Shown here one piece after another: positions 48,127 through 58,946 of a DNA stretch of 64,000 nt. The stretch comes from an uncultured Rubritalea sp. (GTDB lineage: Bacteria; Verrucomicrobiota; Verrucomicrobiia; Verrucomicrobiales; Akkermansiaceae), in NCBI GenBank assembly GCA_937132085.1, contig CAKZNV010000248.1, forward strand, positions 38,243 through 102,242, given 5' to 3'. The notes beneath the pieces are model-generated. The model made no database searches. It had not been told where the DNA came from and saw only the letters and a program-made list of their open reading frames with translations. Every line of letters begins with the position of its first letter. The first letter of the stretch is position 1. The position numbers and the translations under genes are program-made.

Positions 48127-48957
48127 ATGAATACCCCTATCTACAAACTCATCTTACTTCCTATAGTAGCACTACTCATGTGTTTTACTTCCTGTTCTAA
48201 AAAACATGAACCTAAGGACAAAGAAGCCTATTACTTCACTTCTGGTAATGCACCAGAAGACACTAAGTTTTTTGTAAACGGAAACCCTACTAACAGGGGC
48301 AACGCTATCTCACTGTTCCTAATTGAAGGTGAAAACGAAATAGATTATCAAAGTGAGTTCAAGGACGAAGGCTACTGGATGCGTATCGTGAAAACCAAAA
48401 ATCTATTCAGTAATGATTTCGAGGTAATCATCGATGAAGAAAAAGATGAAGCCGAAGCAAAGAAATCATCCACAGCTACATTCAAAATTGATCAATGGTG
48501 GCGTTGGGCATGGCAGGATTGTGACACGATCACTGAAATCACTGACAAAGATAAAGAAGAGATCTTAGGTCTTTTTGATACAATGTGCAGTGCAGCAAAT
48601 GACTTTGAGAATAACAAAGAATTCCTAACAAATCATCCAGACATCTTGCTATGGACCGAGCATTCATTTTTCACAGAAAGAACAGAAAAAATGTTTAAGC
48701 AAGTAATCGCCAACCTTCCAGCTCGAAGTGAACTTGTAGAAACTAAAGCACCTCGTGAAGAAATAGAGTTTATTGTAGGCAAACAAATCATTCTGCTTCT
48801 CCCAACCAAAAGCGCTAAACTCTACGATCTAAGCGCTCCACCTAAAGAGAATAAAGAGGATGAAAATGGCGTTACTTGGACTTACTCACTAGGCTTTAAT
48901 GAGATGTTTTTCGCTAAGAAAGACGGTAAATGGAAAATGATGTTACCAGTCAATTAG
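48127..48957 (+). CDS. Hypothetical lipoprotein
   Basis: Lipobox-like LLMCFTSCSKK. Confidence 0.65.
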   Translation: MNTPIYKLILLPIVALLMCFTSCSKKHEPKDKEAYYFTSGNAPEDTKFFVNGNPTNRGNAISLFLIEGENEIDYQSEFKDEGYWMRIVKTKNLFSNDFEVIIDEEKDEAEAKKSSTATFKIDQWWRWAWQDCDTITEITDKDKEEILGLFDTMCSAANDFENNKEFLTNHPDILLWTEHSFFTERTEKMFKQVIANLPARSELVETKAPREEIEFIVGKQIILLLPTKSAKLYDLSAPPKENKEDENGVTWTYSLGFNEMFFAKKDGKWKMMLPVN

Positions 48958-49084
48958 CCACCACTAGGCCTTGTAGTATTATATTCTCATTGCATCCTCA
49001 ACATTTCTTAACTAAAGTCAGATTTGTCACACCTAACTGATCTAGGCTCAGACAAATTTTAAATCCTTACTTTTCAAACCTACC

Positions 49085-49858
49085 GTGATCCACTCCACAG
49101 CTATCATCTCAGACTCTGCCAGCATTGGCGAAAATGTCAGCATCGGTCCATACTGTGTTATTAACGAAGAAGTCACTATTGGCGACAACTGCGTTCTTAA
49201 ATCTCACGTAGTCATTGATGGTCACACCACTATTGGTAAGGACAATATTTTCTTCCCATTTGCAGCGATCGGACAGCTCACTCAGGATCTTAAATACAAG
49301 AATGAGCCGACCTATCTCATCATTGGTGATCGCAATACTTTCCGAGAAAACTGCACCATCCACCGTTCTACTCAGCCAGACACACCGACCACTATCGGAG
49401 ATGATAACCTCTTCCTCTGCTACTCACACGTAGCTCACGACTGCGTTATCGGTAATCACTGTATATTCTCTAACAACGCCGCTCTAGCTGGCCACGTCCA
49501 AGTCGAAGATCATGTCATCGTTTCAGGACTCTCAGGTGTGCATCAGTTCTGCCGAGTCGGAGCTCACTCTATCATCGGAGGATTTACTAAGGTCGTCAAA
49601 GACGTCCCTCCATTCACCATTGCAGATGGAAACCCTGCTGTCATCCGTGGGGTAAACCAGATCGGTCTCCAACGCCGTGGCTTTGCAAATGAAGATGTCT
49701 CTTTCTTACGCCGTGCCTACAAGCGTGTCTTCTTGAAAAAAGAACGTAATCTCTCCGAAGTGATGGCCGAGCTAAAAGAAGCTGACTGCGCTACTAACGA
49801 GCATGTTCAGCATCTCATCAGCTTCATTGAAGCCAGTGAGCGTGGCATCACTCGATAG
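49085..49858 (+). CDS. lpxA: Acyl-ACP--UDP-N-acetylglucosamine O-acyltransferase (GTG start)
   Basis: Hexapeptide repeats from IHSTAIISDSASIGENVSIGPYCVI; HDCVIGNHCIFSNNAALAGHV; GVNQIGLQRRGF. Confidence 0.95.
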   Translation: MIHSTAIISDSASIGENVSIGPYCVINEEVTIGDNCVLKSHVVIDGHTTIGKDNIFFPFAAIGQLTQDLKYKNEPTYLIIGDRNTFRENCTIHRSTQPDTPTTIGDDNLFLCYSHVAHDCVIGNHCIFSNNAALAGHVQVEDHVIVSGLSGVHQFCRVGAHSIIGGFTKVVKDVPPFTIADGNPAVIRGVNQIGLQRRGFANEDVSFLRRAYKRVFLKKERNLSEVMAELKEADCATNEHVQHLISFIEASERGITR

Positions 49859-49918
49859 TCGCTACTTTTACTCAATTAGTGCTTTGCCTGTGAGTCAGAT
49901 TCTCTATTCTGACCACCT

Positions 49919-51430
49919 ATGAAATTCCGAACCCAGCGTTTTCTATTAACCGCTTCAGCACTGTTCACGGCTGCCCTTGTGCCTCAAGCGCAGGCTCAGT
50001 TAGCACCTCCTATCCAACCCACTAATCCTGCTGTTTCTAAACTTTCAGCGATCTATCAGTCTGTCGTCCGCATCGAGGTAGCTACCCAAGTCCCAGACTA
50101 TAAGGCTCCGTGGAACTCTGGACGCTACAGCGGAGGCACTGGCACAGGATTCCTTATCGGTAAAAATAGATTTCTCACCAATGCTCACGTCGTCTCTGAT
50201 AGCAAACAAGTCGTCATTACCATGCACGGCTCAGCGAGAAAACACCTTGCCAGAGTCATCCACATCGCACACGACTGTGATCTAGCTATTCTCGAAGTCG
50301 ACGACTTCAGCTCCTTTGAAAAACTCCCTTATCTACAAGTAGGCAAGGTCCCAAAACTAGAAACTCAAGTCCGCGTAATTGGCTACCCAGTTGGTGGCGA
50401 TCGCATCTCAGTAACTAGAGGAGTCGTCTCCAGAATCGACTTCCGCCCCTATTCACACAGCCGAGCCGACCAACACCTCGTCGTTCAGATAGATGCTGCG
50501 ATTAACCCAGGAAACTCTGGTGGCCCAGTGCTACAAGATGGAAAAGTCGTAGGCGTAGCCTTCCAAGGGCTCACCTCTGCCGACAACACAGGCTACATGA
50601 TCCCTACCCCAGTTATCTCACGATTCCTTAAAGACATCGAAGATGGAAAATACGATCACTACGTCTCACTCGGTATCTCCGAATTTCCAATTTTCAACCC
50701 AGCCATGCGCAAGGTCTACAATCTCTCAGAAGATGATCCTGGCGTCCTCATCGCTAGAGTCATGAAAGATACTCCCTGTGATGGCATTCTAAAAGTAGGC
50801 GACGTCCTCACTGCTCTGGATGGTCAGCCAGTCGATAGCTCAGGTAGTATCGAGATAGATGGTGAACGAGTCGACATGAATGAAATCGTGGAGCGCAAGT
50901 TCGCCGGCGACAAAGTCAAACTCGACTTCACTAGAGATGGTAAAGCCATGTCCTCCGAAGTAACGCTAAAGCCATTCCCTGCGGCCCAGATTTTCTCAGT
51001 CCAGTATGATAAACGCCCACGCTACACCATCCAAGGCGGCCTAGTATTCCAGCCACTCAGCCTCAATCTCTACTCCGCTCTAGGGATTAGTAATCCTAGA
51101 GTCAGACGATTATTCTCTAAATACACCTCAGAAAATATCTACAAAACGAGGAAGGACATCGTCATTCTAACAAAGGTCTTTAATGATCCAGTCAACAGAG
51201 AGCTTGCCGGCTATACTGGCAATGCTGTCCAGAGTGTCAACGGCACCAAGGTCACCAGTATTGAACAACTACACTCATTACTAAACCCAGAAGAAACCCC
51301 AGAGTTCTTCGTCATTCGCTGCGATGGATTAAACCGTCCGCTCATCCTACCGGGTAAGAACATCAATCAAATCAATCAACGCATCCGCCAAAACTATGGC
51401 ATCAAAGAAGCTTCCTACTTAGGTAAGTAA
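49919..51430 (+). CDS. HtrA/Deg-like serine protease with PDZ and C-terminal Deg9-type domain
   Basis: Triad intact: LTNAHVV, HDCDLAILEV, NPGNSGGPV; PDZ; 'PRYTIQGGLVFQPLS'. Confidence 0.9.
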   Translation: MKFRTQRFLLTASALFTAALVPQAQAQLAPPIQPTNPAVSKLSAIYQSVVRIEVATQVPDYKAPWNSGRYSGGTGTGFLIGKNRFLTNAHVVSDSKQVVITMHGSARKHLARVIHIAHDCDLAILEVDDFSSFEKLPYLQVGKVPKLETQVRVIGYPVGGDRISVTRGVVSRIDFRPYSHSRADQHLVVQIDAAINPGNSGGPVLQDGKVVGVAFQGLTSADNTGYMIPTPVISRFLKDIEDGKYDHYVSLGISEFPIFNPAMRKVYNLSEDDPGVLIARVMKDTPCDGILKVGDVLTALDGQPVDSSGSIEIDGERVDMNEIVERKFAGDKVKLDFTRDGKAMSSEVTLKPFPAAQIFSVQYDKRPRYTIQGGLVFQPLSLNLYSALGISNPRVRRLFSKYTSENIYKTRKDIVILTKVFNDPVNRELAGYTGNAVQSVNGTKVTSIEQLHSLLNPEETPEFFVIRCDGLNRPLILPGKNINQINQRIRQNYGIKEASYLGK

Positions 51431-51462
51431 TTCCCTAACAGAATAACCTAACACATTTTATT

Positions 51463-52920
51463 ATGAAATTCTATTTAACAATTCTCGCTGCATTTTCAGC
51501 ACTCACTGTCTGGGTCAGCGCAGAGGTCTCTGTGCTCAGAGTCTCCTCCACACTCCAAAGCTACAACATCAGTCAGCCTTGGGAAAAACAAGCTCCCTAT
51601 AACCGACGTGGCCTCGGTGTTGTCATCGGTAAGAACCAGATCCTCACCACTGCAGAGATGGTAGCTAACGCCACATTCATCGAGCTTCAGACAGCCGATG
51701 GTGAAAAATCTATCCCAGCAACAGTCATCGCTGTGGACTACGAGGCGAACCTAGCACTACTAGCTGCGAAGGATCCAGAAGACATTAAATTCATCGAATC
51801 CATGAAGCCAGTGGAACTTGCAACTCCTTCTAAACTAGGTGAGACCGTGCAGGTGTTTCAGATCGAAGACAACGGAATGCCTCTTCTCACCAACGGCATC
51901 ATCCGAGGAACGGATGTCGTTTCTACCTTTGTCGATGGCCATTTCTTTCTTAACTATGAGATCAAGGCAGCCATGCAGAGCGCACCTAACAGTTTCACTA
52001 TCCCAGTGCTAAAAGACAACAAACTGGCAGGCCTCCTCACCAGCTATAGTAGTAAAGACCAGCTGTTAGATGCTACCGCTACTGAGATAATTAGCGCATT
52101 TATAAAAGATGCTGCAGATGGAAAATACGTGGGATTCCCTGATCTAGGTGTCAGCATCGTTCGCACTAGTGATGAAAATTTCAGAGGCTGGCTCAAGCTC
52201 ACAGACGCCCAAGGAGGCGTCTTCATCAACCGTGTCCAGCGCAACAGCTCAGCTGAAAAGGCAGGGATTAAAGTAGGTGATGTCATTCTAAAGGTAGCTG
52301 ATTCAGCGATCAATCGTCGTGGCTACTACACCTCCAAGAACTACGGAGAACTCTACTGGTCACATCTGATCCGTGGCACTCATGTCACTGGCGATGAAAT
52401 CCAGATCACACTCCTACGTGATGGAATAGAACTCGTCAAACAAGTGAAACTAGAGCGTCCTATCGAAGGCATCATCCCATCTCACACCTACGGCAAAGCT
52501 CCTCGATATATGATTAAAGGAGGATTCGTTTTCCAAGAACTTACCGAATCATACTTGAAACTCTTTGGCGATGACTGGAAATCCAGAGCCCCAATGACAT
52601 TACTCGATGCTCTCAATCACCCAGAAGATTACGAAAAAGGTAAAAAGCGTCTCGTCATCCTAAGCAGAACCATCCCGACCAAAGCCACCATCGGCTACGA
52701 GCGTATCCGTGCTACGATTGTCACCAAAGTAAATGGCCAAGAGATCCCAGACATCCCAGCTCTCATCAAAGCCTTTAAGACTCCAGGTGAAAATGGTATC
52801 CACACTATCGAACTCGATAACGACATTGAAAAAATCTACCTTGATGCTGAGACAGCGTCCAAGGTCGAAGCAGAATTTCTCCAACAAGGACTTCCAGCAC
52901 TATCCAGAGACAAGGAATGA
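51463..52920 (+). CDS. HtrA/Deg-like paralog with degenerate active site (putative pseudoprotease) + PDZ
   Basis: Aligns with previous gene: LTTAEMV (His lost), YEANLALLAA (Asp lost), QSAPNSFTIPV (GNSGG lost); 'PRYMIKGGFVFQELT' retained. Confidence 0.82.
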   Translation: MKFYLTILAAFSALTVWVSAEVSVLRVSSTLQSYNISQPWEKQAPYNRRGLGVVIGKNQILTTAEMVANATFIELQTADGEKSIPATVIAVDYEANLALLAAKDPEDIKFIESMKPVELATPSKLGETVQVFQIEDNGMPLLTNGIIRGTDVVSTFVDGHFFLNYEIKAAMQSAPNSFTIPVLKDNKLAGLLTSYSSKDQLLDATATEIISAFIKDAADGKYVGFPDLGVSIVRTSDENFRGWLKLTDAQGGVFINRVQRNSSAEKAGIKVGDVILKVADSAINRRGYYTSKNYGELYWSHLIRGTHVTGDEIQITLLRDGIELVKQVKLERPIEGIIPSHTYGKAPRYMIKGGFVFQELTESYLKLFGDDWKSRAPMTLLDALNHPEDYEKGKKRLVILSRTIPTKATIGYERIRATIVTKVNGQEIPDIPALIKAFKTPGENGIHTIELDNDIEKIYLDAETASKVEAEFLQQGLPALSRDKE

Positions 52921-54359
52921 TCCCATTTAAAAACACCTACGCCAAACTCCCCTCCCGATTTCACAGCGCCACTACTCCAGCTAAATCGCCAGCTCCTACA
53001 TTGATCGAAGTCAACGATGAGCTAGCGAAAGAACTAGGAATAGATCCAGAATGGCTACGCTCAGAACAAGGACTAGCCGTGCTCTCTGGCAATACCATAG
53101 CCGAAGGATCTGAACCGATTTCTCAAGCCTACGCTGGCCATCAGTTCGGTGGATTCTCACCGCAGCTTGGCGATGGACGAGCCGTTCTGTTAGGTGAAGT
53201 CATTGATGTAAATGGCAACCAAAAAGACATCCAGCTCAAAGGCTCTGGCAGAACTGCCTATTCACGTGGCGGCGATGGTAAATCAGCGCTTGGTCCAGTC
53301 ATCCGTGAGTATCTCATGAGTGAAGCCATGCACGCTCTCGGCGTCCCCACCACCAGAGCACTAGCAGCAGTCACCACTGGCGAAAAAGTCCGCCGTGAAA
53401 CACCACAAGACGGAGGAATCTTCACCAGAGTCGCCTCCAGTCATCTCCGTGTCGGAACATTCCAATTCTTTGCAGCCAGAGAAGACAAAGAAGCTCTCAC
53501 GATCCTAACAGACTACGCTCTCAAACGACATTACCCAAATGCCGAGAATTCTCCCATCCCAGCTATTAACCTACTAAACGCAGTCATGTCTGCTCAGGTA
53601 AAACTAGTCGCTCAATGGATGTCTCTAGGCTTCATCCACGGTGTCATGAATACTGATAACTCATCCATCTCAGGCGAAACTATCGACTACGGCCCCTGCG
53701 CATTTATGGATGAATTCCACCCACAGTGCGTCTTCAGCGCCATTGATCGTGACGCTCGTTACGCATGGGGAAACCAAGCACCCATCGCCCACTGGAACCT
53801 CACCAGGCTCGGCGAAGCTCTCCTCCCAGTCATCGATGACAACCAAGACAAAGCCATCGAATTAGTAGAACAAACCTTGAACAAGTTCTCAGATGAATTC
53901 CTCCAACACTATCTAACAAACTACTCTAACAAGTTTGGTTTAAAAGAAGGCACAGCCATCGAATTCATTCAAGACTCACTAGCCATGCTAGCGGAAGAGC
54001 ACATCGACTACACCCTCTTCTTCACCTACCTAACAGACTACGTAGAAGACGAAACAAGTCTGGCTAATTTCGAATCACTCTTTGCCGACAACGACATCTG
54101 CCAACAATGGCTAGCCGACTGGAAACTGCGACACGATCCAGCCAAACTAGACACCATGCAGAACACCAACCCCGTTCTAATCCCCAGAAACCACCAAGTA
54201 GAACAAGCCATCCAGCAAGCCTACCAAGGAGACTTCACCCTCTTCCACAGACTCAACCAAGCCTGGAAAACCCCCTACCAAAAATCCAACAACAACCAAG
54301 ACCTCCAACTCCCCCCAACCAAAGACCAAAGAGTCCTCCAAACATTCTGTGGAACCTAG
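52917..54359 (+). CDS. selO: Protein adenylyltransferase SelO (YdiU/UPF0061)
   Basis: QAYAGHQFGGFSPQLGDGRAVLLGEV, QLKGSGRTAYSRGGDGKSALGPVIREYLMSEAMHALG, C-terminal QTFCGT; ATGA overlap with upstream gene. Confidence 0.96.
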   Translation: MIPFKNTYAKLPSRFHSATTPAKSPAPTLIEVNDELAKELGIDPEWLRSEQGLAVLSGNTIAEGSEPISQAYAGHQFGGFSPQLGDGRAVLLGEVIDVNGNQKDIQLKGSGRTAYSRGGDGKSALGPVIREYLMSEAMHALGVPTTRALAAVTTGEKVRRETPQDGGIFTRVASSHLRVGTFQFFAAREDKEALTILTDYALKRHYPNAENSPIPAINLLNAVMSAQVKLVAQWMSLGFIHGVMNTDNSSISGETIDYGPCAFMDEFHPQCVFSAIDRDARYAWGNQAPIAHWNLTRLGEALLPVIDDNQDKAIELVEQTLNKFSDEFLQHYLTNYSNKFGLKEGTAIEFIQDSLAMLAEEHIDYTLFFTYLTDYVEDETSLANFESLFADNDICQQWLADWKLRHDPAKLDTMQNTNPVLIPRNHQVEQAIQQAYQGDFTLFHRLNQAWKTPYQKSNNNQDLQLPPTKDQRVLQTFCGT

Positions 54360-54371
54360 AGATTGAAAATT

Positions 54372-54884
54372 ATGAAAAAACTCGCATTCATCACCTTAAT
54401 CATCGTTTTAGCAATCTTCTATTTCCAGTTTAACTTCAATACGAAAAGTGACCAGTATATGATCGACGATGATTATATCTCTAAAATAGACAGCCTTAAA
54501 GTTATTCACTCTAATTCAGACAAAGAAGAGCTGGCTAAAGCAAAAATAAAAGCTCATCTGAAAAGCTTAAACAAAAAAAATAGCGAATTTAGAAACACAT
54601 TGCTTACAATTGCTGATCTAGATTTTGAATCTATAGAGTTAAAGAACAACTGCTGGACGATAGTTTCCTCTGATCCAGATGCCGTAATGCACCTGTATTA
54701 TCAATACATAGATTTAAAGTGTTTAGCTAAAATTGGTGAATCTTTTTCTATAAGTAAGGATAAAGTTAAAGAATTAGAAACTGCATTTCAAAACATGGAC
54801 AAAGAAAGTCTTTTTGTAGAGATAACACCCAGAATCAAGATTCTAACCAAACCTACCAGCTCTTGTTTCACCAAAGTAAGATGA
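54372..54884 (+). CDS. Hypothetical membrane-anchored/secreted protein
   Basis: N-terminal hydrophobic segment; AT-richer than flanking genes; no recognised family. Confidence 0.5.
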   Translation: MKKLAFITLIIVLAIFYFQFNFNTKSDQYMIDDDYISKIDSLKVIHSNSDKEELAKAKIKAHLKSLNKKNSEFRNTLLTIADLDFESIELKNNCWTIVSSDPDAVMHLYYQYIDLKCLAKIGESFSISKDKVKELETAFQNMDKESLFVEITPRIKILTKPTSSCFTKVR

Positions 54885-54971
54885 TTTTTTTCTAACATTT
54901 GATCAAGCTTAAATTTCTACGCCTGTTTCATCAGCCTATAGCCAAAAGTTACATCATGCGTCCCCCATTAA

Positions 54972-55736
54972 CTAGTCACCGTTGACTGGTGCTGCCCCAT
55001 ACTCATACTCCAAAATACTCTTCACTGCCACTACATGTGCCTCAACTCTATGTCGCATCGCCAAACCACTCGGTGATTCCAGAGTAAACGATAACGGACA
55101 GCCGTTCTTCGCCATATAAATAGCTTCTGGCCATTCATCAGGCAAATCTGCTTCAGCTTCATGATAGATCCAGCCTTCTAAGCGCACTTCATGATCATCG
55201 ATGACTGACTCATTCTCCATCAACATCACTTCTTTAAGCTGTGACACTATGTATTCGTAGCGATTCGGGTCATCATCCTTGGTATTGATTTCATAGAAAT
55301 AATAACCACCACTCTCCCAGTCCTCATGTAGCGAGATAAAAAGCTCAGGCTGAATCTTCTCCAACCATTGCACATGTCCCTGCACTTCCATACTACGCAT
55401 ACTAGAATAATCTCTGTTCATATCCAGCACACTACTCTCTGAGCAATTTTCACGCGTCCCATTCGCTAGCCCAGTCGGATTCAGCGCTGGGCAGATGTAA
55501 AAGCTAAGATTTCTATCAAGAAGGCCACTATTTACTAACTCCAACAAAGCCAGTGGTCCAGCAGGCTCATCCCCGTGCATCCCTGCTGAGATATAGATAG
55601 CTGGAGCGCCCTCTCTTACTAAACTATAGCCCTTTAGCTGATAGTCACAGACATCCGCATACACTTCTACCTCAGCACCGGCGGCGACCAATGCTGTGTC
55701 GATTTCCTTCAGGTAATGTTGAAGATCGAATTTCAT
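54972..55736 (-). CDS. Succinylglutamate desuccinylase/aspartoacylase or M14-like zinc carboxypeptidase family protein
   Basis: YISAGMHGDEPAGPLALLELV (HxxE), ICPALNPTGLANGTREN, LDMNRDYSSM, FISLHEDWESGGYYFYE. Confidence 0.85.
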   Translation of the reverse strand: MKFDLQHYLKEIDTALVAAGAEVEVYADVCDYQLKGYSLVREGAPAIYISAGMHGDEPAGPLALLELVNSGLLDRNLSFYICPALNPTGLANGTRENCSESSVLDMNRDYSSMRSMEVQGHVQWLEKIQPELFISLHEDWESGGYYFYEINTKDDDPNRYEYIVSQLKEVMLMENESVIDDHEVRLEGWIYHEAEADLPDEWPEAIYMAKNGCPLSFTLESPSGLAMRHRVEAHVVAVKSILEYEYGAAPVNGD

Positions 55737-55850
55737 GGCATATTCTTACCCATTATTCACCCTATCCTACAACTCAGTAATCAATATATTTTACCCTTCA
55801 GATCATGATTAACTATTTGCTAAATGACGCTTTTTATGGTTAATTAAGGT

Positions 55851-56729
55851 ATGCGAAACAAATTGATTCATCTCAGCCTGATCGCCATCATGGCGCCATC
55901 GTTCTCATTAATGGCTCAGCAAGCAGAAAAACCTGCCGACAAGCCGGCAACTGCTAAAGAGGATGACGAGAATGCTAGAGTTCCGGTTCCTAAAGATCTC
56001 ATCGAAGACGATCACGTGCGTGAAGAGCTAGGTATTAATGAATTCACAGCTCCATCTATTCGCCTCATCTTTGACGATCTCGACCAGCTCACACCGATGC
56101 CTGTGAAAGAAACGCAACACAAGCTCCCTGTGCGCATGCCTCTTAGCCGTTCTGACCTAGCCATGGAGATTGGATTCCTTATTGCTGATGGATTCCTCGC
56201 TGTGCAGCATGGAAATTTCGATGAAATAGAACCACTCGCTAAAGATCTCTCCAAATACGGCCGAGCTCTCGGTGCAGGTGAACGTGTCAACCGCCACGTC
56301 GCAGCTATCCTAGATAGCGCTAAGAAAAAAGACATCGAGAAACTCAAAGACGAACTCGCTGCCACTCAGAAAGACGTCGAAAAAGAACTCGTTCAGCTCC
56401 GTGATGCTGACCTCGCACACCTCATTTCTCTAGGCGGATGGCTTAGAGCACTCGAATGCGCCTCCGCTGGTGTGAGCAAGGATTTCACTGAAGAACGTGC
56501 TAACCAACTCTTCCGTGAAGATATCGCAGAATATTATGAGTCATCTATCGGATCACTCGACCCACGTATTTCTAAGCTACCTAACTACGTCGCTATGCGA
56601 AACATCTGCTCAGGTCTTAAAGTCACCATGACACTCTCAGAAGACGAAGAACCATCAGAAGACCTAGTCAAAGAGATCGCAGCACAAGCTAAGAAGCTAG
56701 CCCTGCTAGCTCTGACTAGAACGAAGTAA
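55851..56729 (+). CDS. Secreted hypothetical protein
   Basis: Signal peptide MRNKLIHLSLIAIMAPSFSLMAQ; helical, no recognised family. Confidence 0.6.
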   Translation: MRNKLIHLSLIAIMAPSFSLMAQQAEKPADKPATAKEDDENARVPVPKDLIEDDHVREELGINEFTAPSIRLIFDDLDQLTPMPVKETQHKLPVRMPLSRSDLAMEIGFLIADGFLAVQHGNFDEIEPLAKDLSKYGRALGAGERVNRHVAAILDSAKKKDIEKLKDELAATQKDVEKELVQLRDADLAHLISLGGWLRALECASAGVSKDFTEERANQLFREDIAEYYESSIGSLDPRISKLPNYVAMRNICSGLKVTMTLSEDEEPSEDLVKEIAAQAKKLALLALTRTK

Positions 56730-56756
56730 TCAAACCACTTCACCACCAATTTCCTC

Positions 56757-56791
56757 ATCCCTTTTTCTATTTTAGAGAAAGGGATTTTTTT
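56757..56791 (+). terminator. Rho-independent terminator
   Basis: ATCCCTTTTTCT-ATTTT-AGAGAAAGGGAT (one G.U) followed by T tract. Confidence 0.8.
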
Positions 56792-56854
56792 TATAAGACA
56801 AGTTCAGCCATTTACTACGCTCTGAATGATATCAACACACTTTAAAAATCAACT

Positions 56855-58909
56855 ATGAAATCAATCAACATCATCACCGCATCATTAGCGTGTATTGGCT
56901 CGCTCTCAGCGCAGACCACTATAGAGAAAGCTAATCAACCCCAGAAAGTGACTCGTATCACTAGCAGTGCGGACCAAGCTAAGATCGATAACGCGATCGC
57001 CAAGGTCTATCCATCTCTTGTTCGTATCCACGTAGTAGCAGAAACACCAAAAGACGGCCGTATGCAGAAAATCGGCGGCACAGGCTCAGGAACGATTATT
57101 CACCCAGACGGCTACGTCCTGACCAACCACCACGTAGCGGGTGAAGGCACTAGAATCTGGGTAAGACTCTCTAATAAGGTCAAAGTAGACGCCACTCTCG
57201 TAGGCACTGACCCTCAGACTGATCTGTGTATTTTAAAGCTCAACCTAGACCAAATCCCAGCCGACATGAAACCACTCCCTGTGGCTAAGTTCGGAGATTT
57301 CAAATCACTCCACATCGGAGACTCTGTGCTAGCAATGGGTTCCCCAGCTGGTGTTTCTCAGTCAGTCACACTCGGTGTGGTTGCTAACCTAGAAATGATT
57401 ATCCCTGGTGGGCAAGGCACTACTCAAGCTGGTGAACGTGTCGGTGATCTAGTCCGCTGGATCGGTCACGATGCTGTCATCTACTTCGGAAATAGTGGTG
57501 GCCCACTAGTAAATCTAAAAGGCGAAATCATCGGCATCAACGAAATCGGCCTCGGCTCACTCGGTGGAGCGATCCCATCAGACATCGCTAAATACGTCAC
57601 TGATGAACTTATCAAACACGGCACTGTCCGCCGCTCATGGACTGGACTCTACCCTCAGCCTCTACTCCTTTCTGGAGCTCAGAAACAAGGCGTTCTCATC
57701 GCCACTGTGCTCGAAGACTCACCTGCTGCTAAAGCTGGGCTTGAAGCTGGTGACATCATCACTCACTTCGACAGCGTAGAAGTCAATGCTACCGCACCTG
57801 AGCACATCCCACTTTTCAATAAAGTAGAACTAGGAACACCTGTCGGCAAAACAGTCGATGTCAAATACGTCAGAGATGGCAAGCAGCTTACTACTAAGCT
57901 CACTACCATCGAACGATCTAAAGCTAAAGGAGCAGACCTCGCTATCCGCGAATGGGGCATCACAGCGAGAGACCTAACAGACCGTAGTGCGATCCGTCGT
58001 AAGAAGAAATCTACTAACGGAGTTCTCATCTCATCTATCAGTAAAACTGGCCCAGTAGCAGCATCTAAACCATCACTTCAGCCTGGTGACTTGATTGTAA
58101 AAGTCAACGGAACAGCGATCAAAACTCTCAAGAACCTAACAGACATCACAGCTGAGAGAGTAGCTGGTGATAAATCAGATGTTAAAACCATCGTAGAATT
58201 CGAGCGTAAAGGACAACTCCTAGCCTCAGTGGTAGAGCTCAACATGCAGCCTAACAGCTCACAGTCAGCTGCGGCTCAGAAAGCTTGGTTAGGGCTTCAG
58301 ACTCAGGTTCTTACTAGAGACCTAGCAACAATCCTCGACCTCAAAGGCAAGAAAGGTGTGCGTATCACTCAGGTGATTCCTAACACTACTGCCGCGAAAG
58401 CTGGTCTTCTAGCTGGCGACATCATCCTAAAGCTAGATGGAACAGTTATCCCAGCTGAGCGTGAGCGTGATGCTAATATCTTCGAATCCATGATCCGCGA
58501 ATACCCTGCTGATGAGTCAGTAGAACTCGCTATCATGCGTGGAACAGAAGCTCTCACCATCAAGTGCCCACTAGAAACTGCGCCTACTCCTACTAAAGAA
58601 TTCCGCAAGGTATCTAACGATGTCTTAGAGATCACTCTCAGAGAGCTATCTAAAGCGAAAGTGGACGAAGCAAAACACGATCAAGGCGTATTAGTGCAGA
58701 GAGTCGAGTCAGCTGGCTGGGCATCTCTTGCTGGACTTAGAGCTGGAGATGTGATCGTCTCTATCAACAATAAGCCAGTCACTACTCTCGACATGATCGA
58801 AAAAGAACTCGAACTCGTTGAAAAAAATAAGCAGGATTATGTTGTCCTATTTATCAAACGTGGCAACTTTTCTACCTTCATCGAAATCCACCCAATCTGG
58901 AAAAAATAA
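56855..58909 (+). CDS. HtrA-like trypsin-family serine protease with multiple PDZ domains
   Basis: LTNHHVAG, DPQTDLCILKL, YFGNSGGPLVN triad; three PDZ-like 'AAKAGLEAGDIITHFD' / 'AAKAGLLAGDIILKLDG' / 'WASLAGLRAGDVIVSINNKPV' segments. Confidence 0.92.
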   Translation: MKSINIITASLACIGSLSAQTTIEKANQPQKVTRITSSADQAKIDNAIAKVYPSLVRIHVVAETPKDGRMQKIGGTGSGTIIHPDGYVLTNHHVAGEGTRIWVRLSNKVKVDATLVGTDPQTDLCILKLNLDQIPADMKPLPVAKFGDFKSLHIGDSVLAMGSPAGVSQSVTLGVVANLEMIIPGGQGTTQAGERVGDLVRWIGHDAVIYFGNSGGPLVNLKGEIIGINEIGLGSLGGAIPSDIAKYVTDELIKHGTVRRSWTGLYPQPLLLSGAQKQGVLIATVLEDSPAAKAGLEAGDIITHFDSVEVNATAPEHIPLFNKVELGTPVGKTVDVKYVRDGKQLTTKLTTIERSKAKGADLAIREWGITARDLTDRSAIRRKKKSTNGVLISSISKTGPVAASKPSLQPGDLIVKVNGTAIKTLKNLTDITAERVAGDKSDVKTIVEFERKGQLLASVVELNMQPNSSQSAAAQKAWLGLQTQVLTRDLATILDLKGKKGVRITQVIPNTTAAKAGLLAGDIILKLDGTVIPAERERDANIFESMIREYPADESVELAIMRGTEALTIKCPLETAPTPTKEFRKVSNDVLEITLRELSKAKVDEAKHDQGVLVQRVESAGWASLAGLRAGDVIVSINNKPVTTLDMIEKELELVEKNKQDYVVLFIKRGNFSTFIEIHPIWKK

Positions 58910-58946
58910 TATAACCTCAATCTACAACATCTAAACAACACACAAT

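Noticed and set aside
54335-54359. Possible C-terminal selenocysteine in SelO
   Set aside because: C-terminus reads QTFCGT with Cys TGT and then TAG; it is the normal bacterial Cys form.
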